Source: Vulcanimicrobiota bacterium (GTDB lineage: Bacteria > Vulcanimicrobiota > Vulcanimicrobiia > Eremiobacterales > Eremiobacteraceae). From it: a stretch of 5,134 nucleotides of DNA. The notes beneath the pieces were generated by a model. That model searched no databases. It worked only from the letters and a program-made list of their open reading frames with translations, and was not told the DNA's origin. Location: assembly GCA_019232725.1 (NCBI GenBank), contig JAFANK010000001.1:1-5134 (forward strand), given 5' to 3'. The position numbers were made by a program, and so were the translations under genes. Positions 1-5,134 of the stretch are shown in pieces (within the stretch, counting starts at the first letter, position 1; each line of letters starts with the position of its first letter).

Positions 1-6
1 GGCAGG

Positions 7-38
7 GAACGCAGGGCGATCGCGCGCGCTAGGCGTTC
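7..38 (-). other. weak inverted repeat downstream of the DUF4126 gene
   Basis: GAACGC (7-12) and GCGTTC (33-38) are perfect 6-base inverted arms around a 20-base GC-rich centre that itself contains the palindrome GCGATCGC. It begins 2 bases past the DUF4126 stop codon, where a terminator could sit, but there is no T-tract and the loop is long. It could easily be chance in GC-rich sequence. Confidence 0.2.
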
Positions 39-39
39 G

Positions 40-651
40 TCAACTTGTCGGTGGTGGTGAGGGCTGCCGGCGGCTCGCCGTGCCGCGGCGTGCGCCGCTG
101 CGCACCGCGGCGATGACCACTGCGATGATGATGAGCGTCATCACGAACAGCGCAGCCAGAATCGCCGCGAGATATGGGTGCAAGAACGCGAGCAGGATGC
201 CCAGTATCGAGGTCACATCCTCCCCGACGCTGATCGGCGCGTTGGCCGCGCCAAGCGTGGACGCTGTTGACGCGGCGCGCGTTGCGGCCGACGAGCTATG
301 GACGAGCAGCGTGTTGAGCGCACCGATGGCCATTGCGGTATACAACGTGCTAGGATTTTGGGTTTGCACGGTGCTGCCGACGAGAATGGCGCCGGCGAGT
401 GGCCGGACAGCGAATGAGACAACGTGCAGCGCGTTGTCCAGGGCCGGCACCTTGTCTGCGGCAAGTTCGAGCAATGCGAACACGCCGAGCACGACGGTCG
501 CCGTGTCTGAGGCAAGCCACGCAAATCCACCAGAGGGATGAATGACGTGGTAATGCGCCGCGACTGAAGCGGCGAACAGCGTCAAAAACCCGCGCAGGCC
601 TGCGGTGGTCGTGAGCGCATAGGCGAGGGCGTATTGTCCGGCAGCGTCCAT
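40..651 (-). CDS. DUF4126 family multi-pass membrane protein
   Basis: A 203-residue, strongly hydrophobic inner-membrane protein that fits the DUF4126 family in length and motifs; the family has no established function that I know of. Visible family-type landmarks are a GLRGF motif at residues 18-22 at the end of the first hydrophobic stretch, ELAADKVPALDN at 62-73, an AVRPLAG segment at 81-87, ATRAAST at 123-129, and an SVGED motif at 141-145. A long hydrophobic C-terminal stretch (about 148-183) follows. The last 20 residues form a basic, Pro/Ser-rich tail, probably cytoplasmic. The ATG at 651 places the GLR motif where expected, but no good Shine-Dalgarno precedes it. The gene lies behind a terminator-like hairpin (731-757), so it probably has its own promoter in 652-730, although I see no convincing -35/-10 pair. 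The family call is fairly secure; the role is unknown. Confidence 0.85.
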   Translation of the reverse strand: MDAAGQYALAYALTTTAGLRGFLTLFAASVAAHYHVIHPSGGFAWLASDTATVVLGVFALLELAADKVPALDNALHVVSFAVRPLAGAILVGSTVQTQNPSTLYTAMAIGALNTLLVHSSSAATRAASTASTLGAANAPISVGEDVTSILGILLAFLHPYLAAILAALFVMTLIIIAVVIAAVRSGARRGTASRRQPSPPPTS

Positions 652-730
652 GAATGATAGTACCGGCCTGAGGCGGCTTCAGTTTCACCATAGGTTCGGG
701 TTTGTGGAGCGAGGCCCCCTGGCAATGCAA

Positions 731-757
731 CGGGCGACCCCTTCATGGGATCGCCCG
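731..757 (-). terminator. putative terminator hairpin after the HDYxGHRV repeat gene
   Basis: Read on the minus strand, CGGGCGATCCC (757-747) can pair with GGGGTCGCCCG (741-731) to give 11 continuous base pairs, one a G-U wobble, closed by a 5-base loop. It lies 19 bases after the TAA of the upstream gene and about 80 bases before the DUF4126 start. On the plus strand the wobble becomes a C-A mismatch, so the structure favours a minus-strand transcript. The following bases (TTGCATTGCC) are only weakly T-rich, so this is a GC-rich hairpin without a classical U-tract. Termination is inferred from position and stem strength. Confidence 0.6.
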
Positions 758-776
758 CGGATCCGCCAGTGTAACG

Positions 777-1295
777 TTAGTGGCGGCTGTCCCAGGCAAG
801 CGCTGCGTTGAGCTGGTCGCGGCCCTCGTCAAGCAGACGAAGCGCCGTCACGCGGTGACCGCCGTAGTCGTGGTTGTCGCGTTGCAACACGTCCATGACC
901 CCCTCAATGTTGCGGCGCACGGCCGCCAAGTTGGCGTCGCTTGAACGCTCGCCGCGTTCGGTCACTGTTGCTTCAGCAGGCCGGTAGAAGCCAGGCGGGG
1001 GCGCGACGTCTTCGCGGCCATTGTCATACGCCAAGCCGAGGTTCAGTTGTTGCCGCGCCTGCTCGAAGAGCGCGATGGCTCTCACGCGATGTCCGTCGTA
1101 GTCATGCCGGTCCTGTTGTAGCATGTCGATGTTGTTCTCGACGCGCTCGCGCGCCCAACGCAAATTGCTGTCGCTGCGCCGGTCGGTGACAGCGATCACG
1201 CGTAAGAGAGAAGGCGCCGCCTGCGCGTGCACGCTGGACGCCAAGGCGACCAGGATACCGCCGAGAGCGCTGAGGATTCGCATATGTCGTATCAT
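777..1295 (-). CDS. exported protein with two tandem HDYxGHRV modules, function unknown
   Basis: A 172-residue protein with a Sec-type signal peptide: a basic start (MIRHMR), a hydrophobic core, then SSVHAQA with likely cleavage after residue 26, giving a periplasmic or secreted product of about 146 residues. The mature part holds two copies of a 51-residue module, residues 41-91 and 119-169, with 26 of 51 identical positions. Each module reads as an amphipathic helix, a turn with the core LQxDxHDYxGHRVxA, then a second helix containing QLN and ending LAxD. The linker (92-118) is Pro-rich near VAPPPGFYRP. There is no enzyme motif and no cysteine after the signal. I recall similar HDYxGHR modules in uncharacterised bacterial proteins but cannot name a family. 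The ATG at 1295 is preferred because AAGGAG lies 10 bases upstream. In-frame ATGs at 1337, 1316 and 1283 are less well placed; the first two would put extra polar residues before the signal peptide. Confidence 0.85.
   Translation of the reverse strand: MIRHMRILSALGGILVALASSVHAQAAPSLLRVIAVTDRRSDSNLRWARERVENNIDMLQQDRHDYDGHRVRAIALFEQARQQLNLGLAYDNGREDVAPPPGFYRPAEATVTERGERSSDANLAAVRRNIEGVMDVLQRDNHDYGGHRVTALRLLDEGRDQLNAALAWDSRH
789..941 (-). repeat. HDYxGHRV module, copy 2
   Basis: Residues 119-169 of the exported protein. The copy begins SDANL, has HDYGGHRV at its centre and ends LAWD, three residues before the C-terminus. It aligns with copy 1 over 51 residues with no gap. Conserved positions cluster in the turn (D, HDY, GHRV) and in the second helix (R, QLN, LA, D). 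Confidence 0.8.
1023..1175 (-). repeat. HDYxGHRV module, copy 1
   Basis: Residues 41-91 of the exported protein. The copy begins SDSNL, has HDYDGHRV at its centre and ends LAYD. The central 25 bases (1082-1106) match those of copy 2 (848-872) at 21 positions, with the copies offset by exactly 234 bases (78 codons). Confidence 0.8.
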
Positions 1296-1305
1296 GATAC
1301 GTCCG

Positions 1306-1311
1306 CTCCTT
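1306..1311 (-). promoter_or_regulatory. Shine-Dalgarno AAGGAG that sets the start of the repeat protein
   Basis: The minus strand reads AAGGAG, then 10 bases, then ATG at 1295. The spacing is slightly long but it is the best ribosome-binding site seen in the window. Four of its six bases (AAGG) are also in the 3' arm of the hairpin at 1308-1351. Confidence 0.65.
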
Positions 1312-1351
1312 GTCATCGTCGCGGCGCACTGCTGCACCGCTCATGACAAGG
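1308..1351 (-). promoter_or_regulatory. two-part leader hairpin overlapping the ribosome-binding site
   Basis: On the minus strand CCTTGTCAT (1351-1343) and ATGACAAGG (1316-1308) are perfect 9-base inverted arms. Inside them, across a 2-by-4 internal loop, GCGGTGCA and TGCGCCGC form a further 8-pair stem (one G-U) closed by the tetraloop GCAG. The outer 3' arm covers AAGG of the Shine-Dalgarno, so folding could block translation of the downstream gene. On the plus strand the wobble becomes a C-A mismatch, which favours an RNA structure in the minus-strand transcript. It could instead be a protein-binding dyad. I do not recognise it as a known riboswitch or leader class. Confidence 0.5.
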
Positions 1352-1410
1352 CAACGGCATACACCGTCTTGGGTGTCACGGCCGCGGGTTAGGTTCCGAT
1401 GAGAAGCGAC

Positions 1411-1986
1411 TTATCCGTCGTGGTTCGGGTTTTGTGAAGGCCGGTTGATCGCGAAATAGCGGACATTGACACCGAAGAACGTCGCATCTCGTTCGTAGCG
1501 CAGGCCGGCCTTTGTGAGCACCCTTTGCGACGCCACATTGTCCGGCATGGTAAGACCCACGATCCGGTGCAGGCCGACGGCCTGGAAGCCGATGTCCACG
1601 GCGGATCGTGCCGCCTCGGTTGCAAGACCGCGGCCCCAGTACGGCCGATCGAGCAGGTAGAGCACTTCCGTCTCCGGTGCTTCCGCAAGCGTATTCAGAC
1701 CGCACTGGCCGATGAGATCTCCCGACGTCTTCTCGACCACGGCCCATACACCAAAGCCGTGGTCCTCCCAGTGCGTGATGAAATGCTCGATGACTCGCCG
1801 GGCGATCCCGAGAGCCTCATCGGCTTTGAACGGTCCTCGGGGCAAGTACTGCGTCACTAGTTGGTCAGAGAAGATCTCACCATGCCGTCTCACGTCAGCT
1901 TCCGTAAATTGACGAAAGACAAGCCGCTCCGTCTTCAGGTAAACCGGCGCGCGATGCCGTTCCAGCGAATCTGCTGGACGCTTCAC
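1411..1986 (-). CDS. GNAT family N-acetyltransferase (RimJ/RimL type)
   Basis: A 191-residue cytoplasmic protein, a usual length for the family, which transfers the acetyl group of acetyl-CoA to an amine. The N-terminal family pattern is LKTERLVFRQFTEADV at residues 17-32. A central strand GVWAVVEKTSGDLIGQCGL spans 79-97. The acetyl-CoA pyrophosphate loop is WGRGLATEA (117-125), preceded by the strand EVLYLLD. Motif B is NVASQRVLTKAGL (150-162), with the typical Asn and Ser. The start is the GTG at 1986, one base after the receptor's TGA. The overlapping ATG in the same TGATG is out of frame and hits a stop at once. The open frame continues upstream to 2214, but that part is antisense-free shadow coding inside the receptor and does not look like GNAT. 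No Shine-Dalgarno is visible, so translation is probably coupled to the receptor. The substrate (ribosomal protein, other protein or small molecule) cannot be told from sequence. Confidence 0.9.
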   Translation of the reverse strand: MKRPADSLERHRAPVYLKTERLVFRQFTEADVRRHGEIFSDQLVTQYLPRGPFKADEALGIARRVIEHFITHWEDHGFGVWAVVEKTSGDLIGQCGLNTLAEAPETEVLYLLDRPYWGRGLATEAARSAVDIGFQAVGLHRIVGLTMPDNVASQRVLTKAGLRYERDATFFGVNVRYFAINRPSQNPNHDG

Positions 1987-1987
1987 A

Positions 1988-4900
1988 TCAGTATTTGACG
2001 CTGACAAAGAAGGTGTAGAGGCGGGGTTGTCCGGTCTGCTCGCTCTCGTAGGGCGCAGCACTGTAGTTGTACATGAAGGGCTCGCAACCGTAGCTCTGTC
2101 CGGGGGCGCATTGATTGGTGTTATAGCCGCTCGGAAAGCCAGGTGCGAAGTTATTGTTGAACCCGTAATACGGATTTGAGGGGATCGTGCTCGGGTTGTA
2201 GTAGCCAAAAGCATTTTGCAGACGGATGCCAGCCTGCAGGTCGTGACCGAGATCTTGCGAGAGCGTGAAGTTCACCGTCGTGATCGGTGTGGTGAAGAGC
2301 GTGCCTGGGTCACCGCCCTCGTTCGTCCCTCGCGACGCAACGATGTTCGGGGCGAACTCGGTGCCTGGATTGGAAGGATTGGTCATGTAGTATGCACCGC
2401 TGATACCAGTGCTCGAGGCTAGGTCCGTGTTGAGGACCTGCACCGGGCTTCCATTAGCATCAAAAACGTAGGTCCACTTGCCGACACCGTAGCGGTAACC
2501 CGATTGATAGTACACCGTCGTCGCCGCGTGAAAGCCTTTGTGGGTGTTGTAGACCAAGTTGAACGTGCCTGAGAGCGGCGCGACGTATGACACATGGAAG
2601 AAGTGGTTTGCGGCGATGGCAGCGGCGTTGACGGTCGGGAAGAAGTCGCCATCATAATTGGCGAGCGTATTGTCGTACGTGGCTTCCAAAAATCCTGATA
2701 ATCCGAACGGCGCGTTTTGTTCGACCGCGAGCTCCACGCCGGTGTTCTTGTTGACGCCCGCGTTTTCTTCGCGAAATGGCCCAAACACCGGCGTACCGCT
2801 GTGCAACGTGAAGAGCAACTGCTGGCTGCCGACGACATAGTTCTTGCCCTCACGGTAGTACGGCGTCACGCGGAATTGGATGCCGCCGGCGAACTCATGC
2901 TCGTACGAGAAATCATAATTGACGGCCGTCTGCGGTAAAACGGGGTTATACTGTGCATAGTTGTTGGTCGTCAGGTCGAGCATCGTCTGCTGATACAGGT
3001 TGCTGACGAAATTCGTGGTCCCGTAACCCGGAAGCGGTATGAAACAGTGATTTGCGAGGTTGCAGTTCTGCAATGAGGAGGGAATCTGGTAAGTATTCTC
3101 AAGCCCCGAGATCGGCACGAACTCGATATTCTTACCGTAGGAAAAGCGCACCGCATCTCGCGAGCTCATCTCGTAGCTTGCGGCAAGCCGAGGGCTTAAC
3201 TGTTGTGGTTGCGTGACATCCGTGCCGATCGGCTGGCCGGGAACCGTGACGATATTGCCCGCGTCATTCGTGTAATAGGTAGTGTTGAGCTGCGCAGCGT
3301 TGGGCGGGATGGACAGCGATTCTTTGTCCCAGCGCAGACCAAAGTTGAGCGTGAGCCGGTCGTTGGGCTGCCAGCGGTCCTTGATCCATGCATCCCACCG
3401 ATGCAGTGGATCATTAGAAAATGAGTAGTCGTTGACGAAGCCCGTGAGCGGAGCATGTGCTGGATCCGTCGGTAAGGGGGTTGCTGTCGCGCCGGCGGCG
3501 TTGAGCGCAGCATTCAGCGGTGCGATATAACATCCACCAGCGGGTGAAGTGCCAAGTGCGGCCGCTGCGGCCGGGCAGCCAAGGGCCAGCAACGGTTCGT
3601 AGAACGGCTCGAAGCTTGGATATCCGAAATAGTAGTTTGTGTTGTAGTACACGCCCTCTCCGCCGGCGCTGATCTCATTCTTGCTGCTGACCTGGTTCGT
3701 GTAGTCGATAGCGGCGCCGTATGCTGCGACGTCTTCATTGAAGTATTTGTCCGTGAACGATCCCAAATCGAACGGGTAACGGTCGATCCAGTTGAGATAG
3801 GTCTTGGTGACGCGTACATCGGCAAAGCTGGATGGCGTCAGCTGACGCTTGAAGTTGAGTTTGTCCAGATAGGAATTGAACGTCTGGGTATCCGGATAAT
3901 TGATGAATTGCTGATCGATGCTCTGCTGCCCGGGGAACAGCGTGATGTAGTTGCTTTCGAGCACGGAGGTGTTGCACGGCGGATAGGGCGGACTGAGCGA
4001 CGCCGTGCACAGCCCGAAGGGATCGCTTGAGAATTGCACGTTGCCATTACTCGGCGCATAGAGCGCCTGGGCAGGATCCGCGAGATAGTTGAAGTCGATA
4101 GTTTCTCCGCTGATGTTGGTCAAGAACTGGATCTCGTTGGCGTTATTCTTGCCGAAATGGTAAAAGAGGTTGAGAATGTTGTCGTTGACCGAATCGAACA
4201 CCGTTTGCCCGACTTCGAGCGGAAACGTCGAGGTGAGGTCGCCGTAACCGTTGCCATGCCGGTAGCCGCCGAAGGAATAGTAATAACTGAAACGATTGTT
4301 CGGCGTGGCGCCGCCGAAATCTAACGACAACTCGTGCCCGAAGACCGGGCTATCAATGCGGAACGTCGCCTGACCCTTCGCCGGATACGTACCGCGCTGC
4401 ACAACTTCATTGAGCACCCCGGAGTTGGTATTGCCGCTGCTGACGTCGTAGCCACCGGTCGAAAGCTGGATGCTGCGCGCACCATTCAGGGTCAGCGCGT
4501 TGAGGTATTCACCCGTTCCGATCTCGGTGTTGTCAACGCCATCAAGTTGATAACCGACGTCGTTCTCCTGACCCGCCCGGATCGTCGGATAACCGAAGTT
4601 ATCAGGTGTGACTCCCGGGAGTGAGTTGAATGCCTGAAAGCCGTTGAGGTCTTGGGGCGTTCCGTTGAGGTCGGAGAGCCGCTGTTGATTGACGACGTAC
4701 GTGTCGGCCGTGACGGTCGGCTGCACGAGTGCTGTGGATCCCCGAACGGTAACACGTCCAAGCGATTTTGGACCCACTTGCAAACGCGCGTTGATTCGCG
4801 TCGCCTGGTCTTGCACGACCGTCACCCCGGGAACGGTCGTCGTGTCAAAACCGTCCTTTGAAAAGGTGAGCGTGTAGGTGTCGACCGGTAAGCCGTTGAC

Positions 4901-5134
4901 CGCGTAGAAGCCATCATTCGTCGACGTGGTCGAAAAATGACCGGAGGGGGCTGCAGCGGTGACCTTGACGTCCGCAACGGGGTGACCGCTGCTGTCCAGC
5001 ACGTGACCCTGAATCGATCCCGTCGTGCCTGCACGCGCCGGGCTGAGCGATGCAAGGGCGATAACGCAGAAGATGAACGCTGCGATACGGCACAGCGCTA
5101 AGGAGGCAAGCACGGTGGCCTTCATTGCCAGCAC
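1988..5134 (-). CDS. TonB-dependent receptor with N-terminal carboxypeptidase-regulatory-like domain
   Basis: An outer-membrane beta-barrel receptor of about 1048 residues, expected to import or bind a ligand using energy from TonB. Numbering is from the GTG at 5134. The signal peptide covers about 4-35 (basic start, hydrophobic core, PARA cleavage site). A carboxypeptidase-regulatory-like domain follows at about 39-120 (GSIQGHVLDSSGHPVADVKV, then DGFYAVNGLP). VTVRGS at 128-133 may be the TonB box. The plug spans about 140-250, with IRAGQENDVGYQLDGVDNT and a GGYDVSSGN...SGV segment. The barrel runs from about 255 to the end, rich in Tyr/Phe/Asn, and closes with RLYTFFVSVKY, a C-terminal aromatic residue typical of barrel assembly signals. 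The frame is open to the window edge: the ATG at 5125 gives a better signal peptide than the GTG at 5134, and a start outside the window cannot be excluded. Mature cysteines occur only as four close pairs. No transport partner is adjacent, so the ligand is unknown. Confidence 0.92.
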   Translation of the reverse strand: MLAMKATVLASLALCRIAAFIFCVIALASLSPARAGTTGSIQGHVLDSSGHPVADVKVTAAAPSGHFSTTSTNDGFYAVNGLPVDTYTLTFSKDGFDTTTVPGVTVVQDQATRINARLQVGPKSLGRVTVRGSTALVQPTVTADTYVVNQQRLSDLNGTPQDLNGFQAFNSLPGVTPDNFGYPTIRAGQENDVGYQLDGVDNTEIGTGEYLNALTLNGARSIQLSTGGYDVSSGNTNSGVLNEVVQRGTYPAKGQATFRIDSPVFGHELSLDFGGATPNNRFSYYYSFGGYRHGNGYGDLTSTFPLEVGQTVFDSVNDNILNLFYHFGKNNANEIQFLTNISGETIDFNYLADPAQALYAPSNGNVQFSSDPFGLCTASLSPPYPPCNTSVLESNYITLFPGQQSIDQQFINYPDTQTFNSYLDKLNFKRQLTPSSFADVRVTKTYLNWIDRYPFDLGSFTDKYFNEDVAAYGAAIDYTNQVSSKNEISAGGEGVYYNTNYYFGYPSFEPFYEPLLALGCPAAAAALGTSPAGGCYIAPLNAALNAAGATATPLPTDPAHAPLTGFVNDYSFSNDPLHRWDAWIKDRWQPNDRLTLNFGLRWDKESLSIPPNAAQLNTTYYTNDAGNIVTVPGQPIGTDVTQPQQLSPRLAASYEMSSRDAVRFSYGKNIEFVPISGLENTYQIPSSLQNCNLANHCFIPLPGYGTTNFVSNLYQQTMLDLTTNNYAQYNPVLPQTAVNYDFSYEHEFAGGIQFRVTPYYREGKNYVVGSQQLLFTLHSGTPVFGPFREENAGVNKNTGVELAVEQNAPFGLSGFLEATYDNTLANYDGDFFPTVNAAAIAANHFFHVSYVAPLSGTFNLVYNTHKGFHAATTVYYQSGYRYGVGKWTYVFDANGSPVQVLNTDLASSTGISGAYYMTNPSNPGTEFAPNIVASRGTNEGGDPGTLFTTPITTVNFTLSQDLGHDLQAGIRLQNAFGYYNPSTIPSNPYYGFNNNFAPGFPSGYNTNQCAPGQSYGCEPFMYNYSAAPYESEQTGQPRLYTFFVSVKY

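Noticed and set aside
80..541. 153-codon plus-strand open frame opposite the DUF4126 gene
   Set aside because: It is antisense to a gene with clear family motifs and membrane segments, and its own translation has no recognisable domain.
652..730. Promoter for the DUF4126 gene
   Set aside because: One is expected after the hairpin at 731-757, but TTGCAT/TTGCCA and TATGGT on the minus strand are spaced far beyond the usual 16-18 bases, and no other pair stands out.
1365..1380. ACACC-CAAGAC-GGTGT hairpin on the minus strand as a terminator for the acetyltransferase gene
   Set aside because: Only 5 pairs with no T-tract and no extension of the stem, so too weak to call.
1376..1747. Alternative minus-strand frames within the acetyltransferase region
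   Set aside because: Arg/Pro/Ser-rich translations typical of off-frame reading in GC-rich DNA. The overlapping frame carries the intact acetyl-CoA binding motif.
1987..2214. Upstream extension of the acetyltransferase frame into the receptor gene
   Set aside because: The added 76 residues are Thr/Ser/Arg/Pro-rich shadow sequence with no GNAT character, and the region is needed for the receptor's C-terminal strands. The GTG at 1986 gives a normal-length enzyme.
4034..4624. Two 96-codon plus-strand open frames (4034-4324 and 4334-4624) opposite the receptor
   Set aside because: Both are antisense to the receptor's plug and early barrel, whose protein sequence is clearly real. Neither shows a domain, signal or convincing ribosome-binding site.

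Overview
The window is a moderately GC-rich bacterial segment. All four supported genes lie on the minus strand, so transcription runs from high to low coordinates. The organism is Gram-negative-type (diderm), because the largest gene encodes an outer-membrane TonB-dependent receptor and a second encodes a Sec-exported protein. The receptor has an N-terminal carboxypeptidase-regulatory-like domain, as in the Oar-like receptors of Acidobacteriota, Xanthomonadales and candidate phyla such as Eremiobacterota (WPS-2). I lean weakly towards the last or Acidobacteriota from the plug-domain wording, but no marker gene settles this.

Layout in transcription order: (1) 5134-1988, a roughly 1048-residue TonB-dependent receptor that reaches the right edge of the window; (2) 1986-1411, a GNAT N-acetyltransferase of the RimJ/RimL type that starts on a GTG one base after the receptor stop; (3) a 115-base gap holding a strong two-part RNA hairpin that overlaps the Shine-Dalgarno of the next gene; (4) 1295-777, a small exported protein built from two copies of a 51-residue module with an HDYxGHRV core; (5) a GC-rich hairpin at 757-731, probably a terminator; (6) 651-40, a multi-pass membrane protein of the DUF4126 family; (7) a short tail, 39-1, with a weak inverted repeat.

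The receptor and acetyltransferase probably form a translationally coupled pair. The exported repeat protein may be read through from them or have its own promoter; its leader looks built for control. DUF4126 is probably a separate unit. Nothing here identifies the receptor's ligand: no ExbB/ExbD/TonB, SusD-like, ABC transporter or hydrolase gene is present. I found no CRISPR array, tRNA, rRNA, insertion sequence or clear defence system. The most distinctive items are the leader hairpin, the duplicated HDYxGHRV module and the four close cysteine pairs in the receptor barrel.
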